Shown: one piece after another, positions 35,146 through 46,555 of the stretch | Numbering within the stretch: the first letter of the stretch is position 1 | Layout of the letters: the number at the start of each line of letters is the position of its first letter | Origin: Pyrrhoderma lamaoense | Lineage: Eukaryota > Basidiomycota > Agaricomycetes > Hymenochaetales > Hymenochaetaceae | Length of the DNA stretch: 64,000 nucleotides | Direction of reading: 5' to 3' | NCBI GenBank assembly: GCA_002794735.1 | Contig: NBAZ01000009.1 | Location: forward strand, 1,240,001-1,304,000 | The notes under the pieces: model-generated | What the model was told of the DNA's origin: nothing | The model's database searches: none | The model's input: the letters and a program-made list of their open reading frames with translations, nothing else | Program-made: the position numbers and the translations under genes

Positions 35146-38100
35146 GGAGGGGGGGGGGTATATGCTATGCTATGTTATGGCTTTATGGACGGGTGGGTCT
35201 AGGTCTAAATTTGATCTTTGATCTTTTTACTTCGTTTTGTTTAGTTGGTGCGATGTGCGATGTGCGGAGATTGGATGTTCTGTGAGAAGGGAGCAGAGTA
35301 GTAAGGGAGAGTAGAGACGCGAGGTTTTGTAAGTACTAAGACGTCTGTCTCCTGTACTTCAGATACGATAGTGATAGTGATAGAGATAGTGATAATGTGA
35401 TAATGATGAGGGGTTGGAGTGTTGGGTTGATTAGGTTGGTAGTGTGTATAGGGGTTTGAAAGCGGATTTAGATTGATTATTGATTATTGATTATTGATTT
35501 TTTTGGTTTAGCGACTTGTTAGCTGTTACTACATCTTTTGGATAGGGGAGGAATATGAAATTGATAATTAATAACAACGACAATAATGATAATGATTATA
35601 AGTGAGTTATTCTCTTGTACTATGACTACTACGTATGACGCGCGGGGGGTTGTACTACCCCTGTTCTTTGATACTTGATACTTTGAGAGAGGAGGAGAAA
35701 GGGGTGGGGGGGGGGGGGAAGCGGGTTCATAAGCAACTGTAGATGACGGAAGAAGGAAAGGGGAAGAAGTTGGGGACGATGGGGTGAGGTGGGTGGTCAT
35801 AGTTGTGGTCGTGGTGATGGGGGAAGGGAAGGGAAGTTTTAGAATGTGGAATTGTGACCGGTACTTCGTTCTCGGGTTCTTGGGCCTAGGGGGGGGGGGG
35901 GGCACAACGTTGACCCCCTCATGGGAAGTGACCAGCTGACTTCTATCGGTCGCTCTCGCTCCCATTTCTGGCCCTTGGAGCCCCTCGTTTTCATTTAGAG
36001 TTTAAACTCAAAAGATATATTATGTGTGTGTGTCACTTGTGTGTGTGATGTTGGGCTTCTTACTTCTTCAAGTCTCTAAGCGGGTCCTAAAGTTGATATT
36101 GAAGTGGTAAGTACGTGCAACTCTTTAAGGCAATTTTAAGAAGTTGTTTTTTTTTTTTTTTTTTTGTTATTTTCCTAAACCCTTTTTCGGTCTGAATTTC
36201 AAAAGTTCTCAAATCTGAAATCATTATTCGTTTGAGCCCCTATCAAAATTATTTATTTATTTCTTGATTCGTTTATTTATTTGCAAGGCTGCCTTTCTCA
36301 CTACTTCTCTAATTATGGATACACACGAGATAGACAACAGACGGAGGAGTTGATTAGTTTGTCTTTCTTGAACTCGAGGATAGCGCGTGGCTGATGGGAT
36401 TTAGACGAATTAGACGAGGAATGGGGGGCTGGTTTGATGGCTTACTTCCCTTCCTCCGTGAAGTATAACGTTGGTAAGGGGGCTGACCTGTATCTATCAT
36501 ATATGCTATCACAATTATCAACCCAGTGGAAAGTAATGTGGAGAAAGAAGGCCTGGGAGTGGATGGCGTGGGTGGGTGCCATCATTTCTTAGTTGCTGCG
36601 CACAGCATTTTTTTAATGACCAAATAAATAAAAAAAAGGCGGGTGGCGAGGGAATTTTTCATTGGTTTATTTGTTTATTTATTTATTTTTACTTTTTTGT
36701 GGGACCTGCGGAATTGGTTGGATACGCGCGCGCGGGGGACGATGACAAGTGACAACAATACGTCTCACATCCGTCCCTCACACCTCCCCTTTTCCCTTCC
36801 CGTCCCGCGTTCGGTGTCATAACCTTTTTTGGGAGAGAGAGAGAGTTGTCGTTAGAGCGTTTCTTCTCCAGGGTTGAACTGTCTTTGATGATGATGGAAA
36901 CCGAATCGAATTTGCTTGAAATGTGGAAATGATATCAAGCATCATGATGTCTCTCTCTTCTCTCCTATTTCCCCGCCGCGTGTCCATCTATGCGCTTCTT
37001 TCTGCTTTCGAGTTATCCACTCGAAGGGTGATAAAGATTGGCGCTCTCTCCTTTTCTTTTGTTTACTCAGTTTAGATCAGCCGTTTGGCAGGAAAGGGAC
37101 GACGGGTTTCGGATGAAGTTATCTATCGTTTATATCTGGGAGGAGATAAAACTCAATTGAATCATAGTTTTAATTCAATCAGGAGATTCGGACAATGGAT
37201 TCAGAACTTTAAAAAGGATGGCATGGAGAGAGGGGTAGGTAGGGCGACGGCGGGTTATTTAAACAGGAAACGAAGCACAGCCTAATAAAAAAAAATTAAA
37301 ACTACGCAGTCGAATCTCATATCTAGGGTTCAAATTTCTGGGGTACAAAACTCTGTTGGACATTTAAAGAAAGTGAAGAAAAAAAAGAGTGATGAAAAAA
37401 CTAGGAACCAGAAGAAAAAAAAACTCAGAAACTGGATCTCCCTATTTTCTTTTTGCCCCTTTTTTTTTTCTTAAACGAGCGAATCAGGCAAATTGGAAAT
37501 TAGTCTGCGTGTATGCGTGCGTGTGCGTTTAGTTTTGCCCATCAAAAATATCGTTGTATGGTCCGCGCGCTTGAATTACGACGTAGGAGCGATCGCGGTT
37601 GAGCGAGGAAATGGATTAAGAATAGAAAAAAACAGCAAAAGCTATTATGACTACTTCCCGCGCTAACAGAGCCGAGACATTTCCTGAATACCTATGGACT
37701 GCAAACAATCTACTGTTTAGGAGGACGGCCAGAACTAGGCCCTATTCATCCTCCTTCTTACTTCCACGCAAGATTGTGGCCTTGCCCCTATTGTGTATGC
37801 ATGAGCAATAATCCTTTTTCTAGAGAGGCCCCCACTCAAATCATTAACAACTTATTTTATCATTAGCATTAGCATTAGAATTTATTGTTGTTGTCATGAG
37901 TTTGTCTAGCCCAGCACAAACGGAAACAAGTTCCAAATTGTCAACATCTTCGACTTGTTTATTGAGAATTCCGCGGGAATGACCAAAGTAGGCAACCCAG
38001 CCCAACCCTTGATACGGACCAAACAAACAAGGTAAAAGAAGTCATTATTCTATTGTCTATATGCGAGTTGCTTTGCATTACAAGTAATTTTGGTTTGTAT

Positions 38101-38526
38101 GTGTTTATCGGAGCTTTGACGCTCATTTGTACACGTAGAATGGTGTCAGATTGACTGCGGTGTCGTCGACAAGTTTTATTGTTGGTCGGCGATGAGGAAC
38201 GTGGAACGGGTCGGCACCTAACCGTCGGCTTAGATGCGATGCTGTCTTAGAAAGGCAAGTTCTCGAAAAAGAAGCAGAAGAAGAAAAAAATATCAACTTG
38301 GCCTATTGTGGCATAGTCTCATCACGTGGAAGCCACCGTGTTTGGACCCACAAAATACCCGATATGGCAATAAGAAACTAAACTAGGCCAAGCAAAGAAA
38401 TGAGCTCACGGGCGGAGTTTCAAGTTATAAGAGGGGGGTAGTTGGGAGGCCGCTGACACCCGTTTCGTTTGCTCTCTCTCCATCACTCTTCTTCATTCTC
38501 TCAACGCTCTCCTCGTCGTCCACGAC

Positions 38527-39785
38527 ATGCTGCTCGTCCAGCACCCTCCTCATTTGCAATCTCCCAATCTTATGCCCCTTCCTAAACACTATTCTACCGT
38601 TGGCCACAAACGCAACACCTCTGCACCCGCGGCGGTCGTTCAGGTTCAGCCAACTAGAACTCCTGGCCTCCTCTCCCTCTACAAGACTGCTGCTCCCCGC
38701 CCTCCTCGCAACCAGAACCCTCGTCAACCGAGGTCGAAGGCATCTCAAGAGAAAAGGCAACAGCAGCAAACCACCTCTCCTGAAAGGCAAAGAGGGAGGA
38801 ACAACAATTCTGCCAATTCCAAGGATAAGCCAGCGAGGTGTGTACAAAATGCAATGACGGTAAAAATAGACAAGTTTGTTCAATTCTTTACTTATCATCT
38901 ACAGAAACAACTCGAAATCCCGTGCTGGACATGGTGGACGGGTACGCCAGCCGTCCCCGACACCTATCAAGTCTTCTGAGCAGGTATCGAACGATGAGAC
39001 AGCTAATGTCTCTTCAACCAAACCCGATTCAACTCCGTCGAACCCGAAGTCGAGTGTGCCTACATTAAGCCCTCCTTCAGGACGTCTTGCGAAGCGTCGC
39101 AATCGACCCCCGACTACTTTCCATCCGTCTTCCTCTGTTCCCGCTTTAGTCCCGAAGCCAGCTTCAACCAAACGCAGCTTGACACCTCCCGCTCGTGCCA
39201 AGCCAGTCGCAGTCCCGGGTTATGCGAAAGCGAAGCAAAGTCATACTTTGCCCATCTCTCGCTCCGATCCCATGTTATCGTTTTTCTCTCATAACCATGG
39301 ACGCGAGTTTCCTGTTTGTGTTGATTATGATGATGACGAGTTTGACAGGCCTTCTACTCCTTCTCCCATCCGTAAGGAGATACCACTCAACTGGAAGCGC
39401 CCCTCAAACCTCGACTCAGATGAAGACCGGGTTCCTCGCACAGCCCCCTTGAGCACTCAAACTGACATGGCTAAACACTACTTCCCTTCTCCAGTACCTT
39501 CGCCGATTGCCATCTCCTACGCACAAACGTACTCCTAGTGTCCCCACTGAAGGAGTTTTTAACCTTAACTTTGACTCTGACAGCGACACTAATCAATCTG
39601 CTGAGACGGTTGGGTTCCCTATGACGCACCGCCCTCGTCCGACTAGTACGCCAATGCGAAAGCCCGTGGCTAATGTTACATTTGCCAGTTCTCAGTTCCA
39701 GAACAGCCCGAGCCCGGAGCATGTGCCTATGCCATCCTTTTCGTTGGCGTCGTTCAAGAGGGCAGTTGTGGCACCGGCAAACTGA
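38527..39785 (+). CDS. Proline-rich protein with Edc1/PNRC-like C-terminal motif (putative decapping activator)
   Basis: The ATG at 38527 starts MLLVQHPPHLQSPNL. Exon 1 ends at about 38837. An intron (38838-38904) leads into NNSKSRAGHGGRVRQPSPTP. The protein is disordered: Pro, Ser, Thr, Arg and Gln-rich, with an acidic patch DYDDDEF. The first frame ends at 39538, while the protein-like sequence continues in the next frame from about 39510 (TPSVPTEGVFNLNFDSDSD). No intron fits, so an indel is likely. The C-terminus contains VTFASSQFQNSPSPEHVPMP. This resembles the Edc1/Edc2/PNRC2 short motif (YAGxxFxxSPxPxxLPxP), which binds Dcp1 and stimulates Dcp2 mRNA decapping in P-bodies. The link rests on that motif only. 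Confidence 0.55.
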
Positions 39786-42700
39786 TTAGTCATTTAGTTT
39801 GCATTCCTTGAGTGGGTCCGATTACATCCGAAACTGAGTAATTATGACCTGATTACGTAAATAATCTCAGGGGTATCATCTTCACTCGCTCTTTTTACGC
39901 ATTTCCGCGTCGATCGCGATACATTATTCTTTTCTTTGAAGATTAACTTATCACATTCGGCGCTTAATTTTTCGTATCTAACTCTTTTCTATCCCCCTCT
40001 CATCAACCTCTGGCTAGTACCCGGTATAAATGGCTCTCGTTCAGGACATCCTCACGGCTTACACTGCATACCCTAATATGATGATTCTTCGTTTAAGAAA
40101 GTATCATCTATCAGCGTATTTGCACTTGATTCATCTCTTGGCCTTTGCATCAATAATCAGCATTCACGACGTAACGCCACAATCAACTAAAATGGCCCAT
40201 CAATCAAGATATCGCAATTTCAAGTGCTTGCATTTTTTTTATCTCTTTTCTGCAGTTTCTCTTTTTCTTAGTCTCTCGGCTCGTCTTTATTTTCATCTAT
40301 CAATGTGCCAATACCTCGCATCATCTCGCATTGCTGTCATTTCCTTTCTTCCCCACCTCGGGCAACAACATCGAAACTCAAAATCACTCGATCTATCAAT
40401 CAGCTGCGAATAATTTTCTATATTTTGCTATCGATCGCACTGGCCCGGGGAGTGGTTGTATGACTTGCTCACCAAATATTTATCCTTGTCTTCTCTATGC
40501 CTGGGCCAGTTATGCATGCCAGAATCAACATTAATTGTCTCCTTCGGTTTTGGCCCTCAAGATTGCCTCTATGCTTCCCTTTGGGTTTTCTGTTCAACAT
40601 GACTTGATCCTATGGCCTATGAGTCGACTCACTTTAGATTACTCCCCCATTATTCAATCCCCGATTTCCATTATCCTATGACTCTATTTTATTTTTTGGT
40701 GGTATCGCGCGTTGTTATTCATTGTATCTTCTGCGCAGCCGCGCTGTACATCATTGTGGTTTGCTGTTGCTTACCGTTTTTTTTTTCATTAACTTTTCTT
40801 AAACGGCATCCCTTTCTATACTTTTTCCCCTTTCCTTTCTTATAGCTCTAAAATTTCTTTTCTCTTTTCACGTTCTAATGTGGTTTCCTTTGCGGGTTAT
40901 CTCTCGGCTTCTTTTTACCACCTTTCTTCTCGCTTTAAAGCGTCTTAACTTCCCTGATGTATTTTATCTCTTTCTGCACCGTTCTACCCTTCAGACAATT
41001 ACGACTTGGGTGGATATTCCCGGCTGCAATTTTTTATTGGACTTTAACGTCTTAGTCTTCCTTTATTTTGTTTCTATATACCTAGACGCAATGTGTTTTA
41101 GTTGAAACAATCTTCTCTTTTCACTTTTCCACGACATTTCCACCATTCTTGTTCCTATACTTTCCTTGTATGGTACCTTGGTCTCTGCCTCGTTTCTTTG
41201 GGTGGAGAAAATGTTAATGTACGTGCGTTTTCTTTCTTTGTGCTTCGAAACTTTTAGCTAATTTATCTTCAGATTTAGGTTCTCTGAAAACAAGCATATA
41301 CTTAGTTGTATGCTCGTCCAACCAACTATCGGCTCAAGTGACTAGTGCTCATCTTCACCGCCGCTATCCCTGATCTTTTTCAATTCTCACATAAACCCCT
41401 ATTCACACTCCTTTTCAACTCCCCGATAGTCACTCACTTTTCTCTCGCTCGTATCACTCTCAATACAAAAGTGTGTCTTATATCTGTGGGCCACTCTAAC
41501 TGGTTTTCTCGGTGTCCTTTGGAAAACGCTTGTCGATGATCAGAAACAGAATGACACTCGCTCATTATCCTTGTTCTGTTTACTCTCTGTCTATCGTCAA
41601 CCCCTTTTCCTCGTTTCCCGCTTACATCTATTTTATCAACTTTTTTCCCCCTTACTCTTTTCTCGCTCGGAATTAAAATAGTTTGTGGTTCAACGTGTTA
41701 CGAGTTAAATTTTTCTATGCCCTTTTCCATTCTGTCCTCGTATCCATTTCTCCCTCCCCTCTCCCCCCACCTCTTTCTTCCTTTCCTCTTTATTCACTCT
41801 CCCACTCTAGATCTTGTAAAGAAAAAAGCGATGTAGGGAGAGGAAGAGGAAAGTTCTTTTTAGCAAGAAGGAAAAGAAGATAATTATGAAAGATAAAGAA
41901 GAAGAAGAAAAAAGAATATGAACTCGAATTTTGGGTGGAAACTTTATACAAGAGGGTTCGGTGGAATGGGGGGAAGGGTTATCTTGTTATCCTGTTATCA
42001 AATTTTCTTTAGTACCCTGTATTGTTAGCATGTTATTTCTGGGAGAATATTGATGTGATAGCAGTTTTTTTTTCTTATGTTTTTGCTGATTGGTGTGATT
42101 GGTGAAAAAAAAAAAAAGAAAGTTGAGATCGTTTGAGGTGTTTATTGTTTAAGATTGGGTTGAATTTGGGTGAGACCCCTCACTATATCGTGGTAAACAC
42201 AATAATGTTTTCAAGTTTCAATCGTGCATTTTTGAGTGGGTGCTTCTGATGTGTTGATGGGATACTTACGCATCCAAGTGATAACGAGTATCTTACTGAT
42301 CTAGAGAAGTTTATGTTTTTGGGAGGTCCGGGATGTTGTGTCTTTGTGTCTTTGTGTCGGGTTATGCGCACACTTTGTCTGTTGACTTCTTTACATGTGT
42401 CTGATGAAAGGGTATCCTACAGACAAGTAGACAAGTAGATAGATAGATAGATATAGATATAGATATAGATATAGATAGACCCTCCAGCATGAGAGGCTTA
42501 ATCTCTGGTTCCCCGGGTTGGTTTGTGTCTGGATTCTTGGATGTTGAAGGTCGTTCTAGTTATTTATGAGCTATTTGTTTTGCTGGTATAGGAGGATAAA
42601 GAATGGAATGGTGTTAGAGATGTGGGGATATATCTGTTCATGATTAATAGAGATGTAGAGATCCAGAGAGACGGTGCTGTACATGTACTTACGGCCTTCT

Positions 42701-43508
42701 GTAGAGGTCATTGTACCAAACTTTGGCTGCACTGAGATTGTTTCGGAGTAGGATGAATATGATTCAGTATAAGGAGCAGTAATAAGGAAAATACGTTGTG
42801 GTAGGCTCTTTGGTATTTCGAAACCTTACGTTATTTGAAATCAGAACTTTTTCGTTTTGTTATTTGAGCAGAGAATCACACTACATTCTTCGGTCTGAGC
42901 CAAACGGACGTACAATAATTGGGTTAGTTGGGCTAAACGAGTTGATTTAGAAAAGAGAAAATGGTAACAGTCTTCTTATACGGTCCTGGCGATTGAACGC
43001 TTTCGATCTGGCAATCATTAGATTACGCCAGTACCATGCTTTGGTGAGGATAAAATGAATTCAAATTATTATATGGTCCTGAGTCTAGGATTACGTAGGA
43101 CATGAGCATGCACGGTTAGAATAACATGTAACGAAGGCTTTATCGAGTATGGAGATGATTATTTAGCGTGACAATTTTTGTATATTGCCTTTCTCTACAT
43201 GCATGCAATTTTCTGATGAGCATGACGAGATCTAAAGTTCTATGCGTAGAATAATTAATCGCTTGTAAACCCTGTCCATTCTTCCTCCGCTACATTTTCC
43301 TTCTTTTTATTTCTTTTATTTCTTTGAGATGCCTTTTTTCTTATTATTTGATCTTTTGCGTTTCCTCTAGTGAAGCCTAACATCTCTTCTCCTTGATACT
43401 ATATTTTAGCATGGCTGGACTAGCATGAAGGAAAAAGAGGGATTTTACCTTTGTTGTCCAGGAGCTGTGATACGACGTCACAAGCACCAGATGTGATATA
43501 TTTCTTCA
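39786..43508. other. Intergenic, strongly pyrimidine-rich on plus strand to about 41.8 kb
   Basis: No supported gene. From about 39.9 to 41.8 kb the plus strand is mostly C and T, with no long open frame of normal composition. It may be a long 3'-UTR or a regulatory tract. From 42 kb it is ordinary AT-rich sequence with a GATA-type microsatellite. Confidence 0.45.
42436..42479. repeat. (GATA)n/(GATATA)n microsatellite
   Basis: Tandem GATA units passing into GATATA units, about 44 bases. Confidence 0.85.
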
Positions 43509-45884
43509 TCACACCTGAGCTACAATAGGTTTCTCGAGAAGGCGTTTGAGTTCGGCTTTTAGTGATTGTACCTCTCGTTGTTGTTTTGAGATTTTCCGCC
43601 TCTTTACAAAAGCCTCCTCGCCAGATACTCTGTTGATGAAATAAAAGGTTGATTAGATTTTTTTTTTCATTTGTAAGAGATATACATTACCGATCTTCAT
43701 CGGAGTCAAGATCAACTTCTAAAGCTTCTGCAGCTTCCTTGACCCACTTCTTTTCATGTTTCTCTTTTCTAACACTATGTTGTGCTAGATCTATTCGTCT
43801 TGCTAGCCGAACCCGGGATTTCAACTTATCGAGAAGATCCAACTCGAATGACATGTCCGGTATTTCGTTTTCGCCCACTAGAATTTGTATCTGTCAATGC
43901 CGAAGTAGGATGAAAAAAACTATTTTAAAAAAATTACCTCGATTTAGACTAGTCAGAAGAGCATGAACAACACGACGTTCAGCAGGTGCACACAATATGA
44001 GACTCAGACCGTCACGAGAAGCACGAGCCGTTCTTCCATTACGATGGATATATGAATCCGCTGTACGTGGTATCTGGTAGTGTATTACGTGATCGACCGA
44101 AGGAATATCCAGACCCCGAGCGGCGACATCCGTTGCCAGAAGGACCGCATTTTCAGCGAGTTTAAAACGATCAAGGTTTTTTAATCTCTGACGTTGCCGA
44201 AGATGCGAGTGCAATGGATAGGCGTTTAGTTGAAGAAGGTCGCATATTGGAAGTAGTCTTCGTATGCCGTCGACTGAAGAAAGGAAAACAAGAGTTTTCC
44301 CGGGATAGCGGAGGAGGAAGTAGTATAGATATACATCCTATAAGCTCGATGAGATATTTTGTCTTCCTAAAGAAGTATCAGCACTTAAACCGTACCTTGT
44401 CTCCATTTAGACATTCCACTTTGCTCTCTTTAAGAGTCGAGACTACACCACCTTCTGGGCTGAGGTCGATGACCTGTGGGTCTGGATCACGGAAGTCCAG
44501 TTTTAGAAGTAATTCATCGAGAGTTGTTGATGGTTTAGCTTGTACCCCTTTTTTTGTGGTTTTGCGCTCTCGAGTGCGTTTGCGTTTCAAGTTTTGCTGA
44601 AGATCACGACTTAAGGTAGCGGAAAATATAAACGTTTGTAACGGTATGTCATTTTCCTGTGCCGATATAGTAGCCTTCTCTTTCACGTCCTTAAAGAAAT
44701 CAGCATCTGTACTTTCCTGGGTGAATTGCCGTGATGTTAGCCGTATGATGTTATCGAGCTCGGCAAAATGTCCAGTTTCGATCATCCTGTCTGCTTCATC
44801 GAGAACCAGACATTGAATTCTCTTAACTTGGTTTGCCAGATTATCATTCTGAGCATGTACAATATTATTATAAATTTAATATTCTCAATAACAGGTTGTT
44901 CTATGACATACCTCTTCAAGGAGATCCCAGAGTCGCCCCGGAGTTGCTATAAGAACTTCCACTCCACGATCAAGGATACGGCGCTGTTTTTGTACGGACA
45001 TACCTCCAACCACGGCAGCGATGCTCACCCGAGGTGGAGTTCCATATTTCTTCTTCCCGTCAACAATACAGGCGTTCAAGTGATCGGAGACCTGGAGTGC
45101 AAGTTCACGTGTGGGAGTTACTATAAGTGCTTTAAGATCTCTTTTCCCTGACGAACGGGGATTAGAGAGTATACGATTCAGTACTGGCAAGCCATATGCA
45201 AGAGTTTTTCCTGAACCCTTCGGAAACGGTTGTTATTTTTAGTTGGAAAAAAAATTAATTACAATGACGCACAGTTTCCGCTATTCCGATAATATCCCTT
45301 CCATTGATAGCATGGGGAAGTGATGCCTCCTGTATTGGTGTTGGCTTCGCAAACTTTTGCTTGTACAAGGATTTGAGAAGTTGAGGGTGCATTGGATATT
45401 GTTTCCAATTCGGAAGCATATTGTCAACTAAACAAGCATTTCAGCATTCACAAGTATTTCAACATAACATAAAGAAACTTACCATCAAATGTGTCCTCAC
45501 CCTCTGTACCACCCTCTGAGTTCCCTTTTCCTCACTTTTTTCATCCTTACCTGAGAGTCCACTGACTGACGAATTTTCTTCATGCTCATTCATCTAGAAA
45601 ATTTGTGAACCACGCATCTAACTTCACATGAGAAAACTTACGACAAATCGTGCCACTCTCCCATTCTCTCTTTCCTCGTATATTACTTGCACGTCATCTA
45701 TCTCCTCTAATTCAAGGATGCCATCATCCCCCTCAAAGCCGGAGACTTCAGGACGAGACACCTTTTTCCATGCTAGTTTGTCGACAGAGTCAATCTGGAT
45801 TCTTCGTTTTTTTGCAGCTGGAGTATCTGTTTTTGTGAAAGATGCTCTCTTTATTCCAGTTTTCTTTTGCGTTGATATGGCCAT
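43509..45884 (-). CDS. MAK5: DEAD-box ATP-dependent RNA helicase MAK5/DDX24
   Basis: A nucleolar helicase needed for 60S ribosomal subunit assembly. The ATG at 45884 starts [16 protein letters not shown], with a basic nuclear-type region and the MAK5-like segment [20 protein letters not shown]. Further on are [16 protein letters not shown] (Q-motif region, TPIQEA), motif I GSGKT split by an intron before it, and Ia/Ib [10 protein letters not shown] and [12 protein letters not shown] is in LVLDEADRM, motif III is SAT, and the C-terminal helicase motifs are [13 protein letters not shown] and HRNGRTARA. The last exons carry a Lys/Arg-rich coiled region and end ...[12 protein letters not shown] at 43509. 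It has about eight introns. The insert between SAT and the second RecA domain is Lys-rich, as in DDX24. No clear break in the frame. Confidence 0.9.
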
Positions 45885-46280
45885 GGAGGCAAAGTTTTAG
45901 TGGCCAGCTGCTATACAAGTTTATCATGCATATTCTTTCCTCATAGTGATCGCCATTTCCATTCTAAGAGAGATTATAAGCATCAAATAAGGTAATCCAT
46001 ATACTTCTTGTTTGAAGCACATTGTTTACAATAACTTTGTTTTTACCTTGTTTTATTCTTCGGATATACCATGCTTCGGTGTGCAATGAATATGTGATCC
46101 TATGTAATACCGAGGAAGGCCTAAGTTTCATAGCGTGATCTTGTGTATGCAAATACAAAGCACAACAGTGATATGAGAAATTGTTCTTTGAAATCTGATT
46201 TCTTTGATTTTTTGGATGTGCGAAACTGTATTTCATTGAGCTCATACACAGTGTTCCTGACAACCCTGTTTCTGTATTGA

Positions 46281-46314
<34 letters not shown>

Positions 46315-46555
46315 GCACCTGAAATCGATCATGATAAATTTGAATTTTGTCCCACTGCTAGATTTTCTAAACTGGTTGTATTACATAATCCGATTCTATG
46401 CGCACTATAGGATTGCCCATTTCACTTTTTGTCTGCAGCGTTTTCCATCGCCCGACGCGTCTATCCGTCGCTTTCCGCGTTCTTCAGCGCGTTAACTAAC
46501 ACCGTACTTACAATAGGCAAGATTGTTTTCCTCAAAGCTGCTTGAGCTCTTCACT
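45885..46555. other. Divergent promoter region with (AC)n(AT)n
   Basis: Separates MAK5 (minus) and the Rrm4-like gene (plus), so it holds both promoters. It contains the microsatellite listed next. No gene. Confidence 0.45.
46281..46314. repeat. (AC)n(AT)n compound microsatellite
   Basis: About six AC units followed by about ten AT units. Confidence 0.85.

Larger units (their letters stand above)
31575..38526. other. Gene-free segment rich in homopolymers and microsatellites
   Basis: About 7 kb without a convincing gene. The first third is ordinary AT-rich sequence. From about 33.9 to 37.5 kb it is dense in long G, C, A and T runs, (GTT)n and (GA)n. Frames here are low-complexity translations of these runs. 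It could be a long promoter or 5' leader of the Edc-like gene at 38.5 kb, or a degenerate region. The last 300 bases upstream of 38527 are pyrimidine-rich, as in a leader. Confidence 0.45.

Noticed and set aside
35519..35965. 148-codon minus-strand Pro/Thr-rich frame
   Set aside because: Translation of G runs and microsatellites.
38425..38898. 157-codon minus-strand frame
   Set aside because: Antisense to the Edc-like gene; Arg/Leu-rich composition is the complement of a Pro/Ser-rich coding region.
40030..40413. 127-codon plus-strand frame
   Set aside because: Hydrophobic translation of the pyrimidine-rich tract, no motif.
42980..43055. tRNA-like stretch
   Set aside because: A TTCAATC loop-like element is present on the minus strand but the flanking bases do not form a T-arm or acceptor stem.
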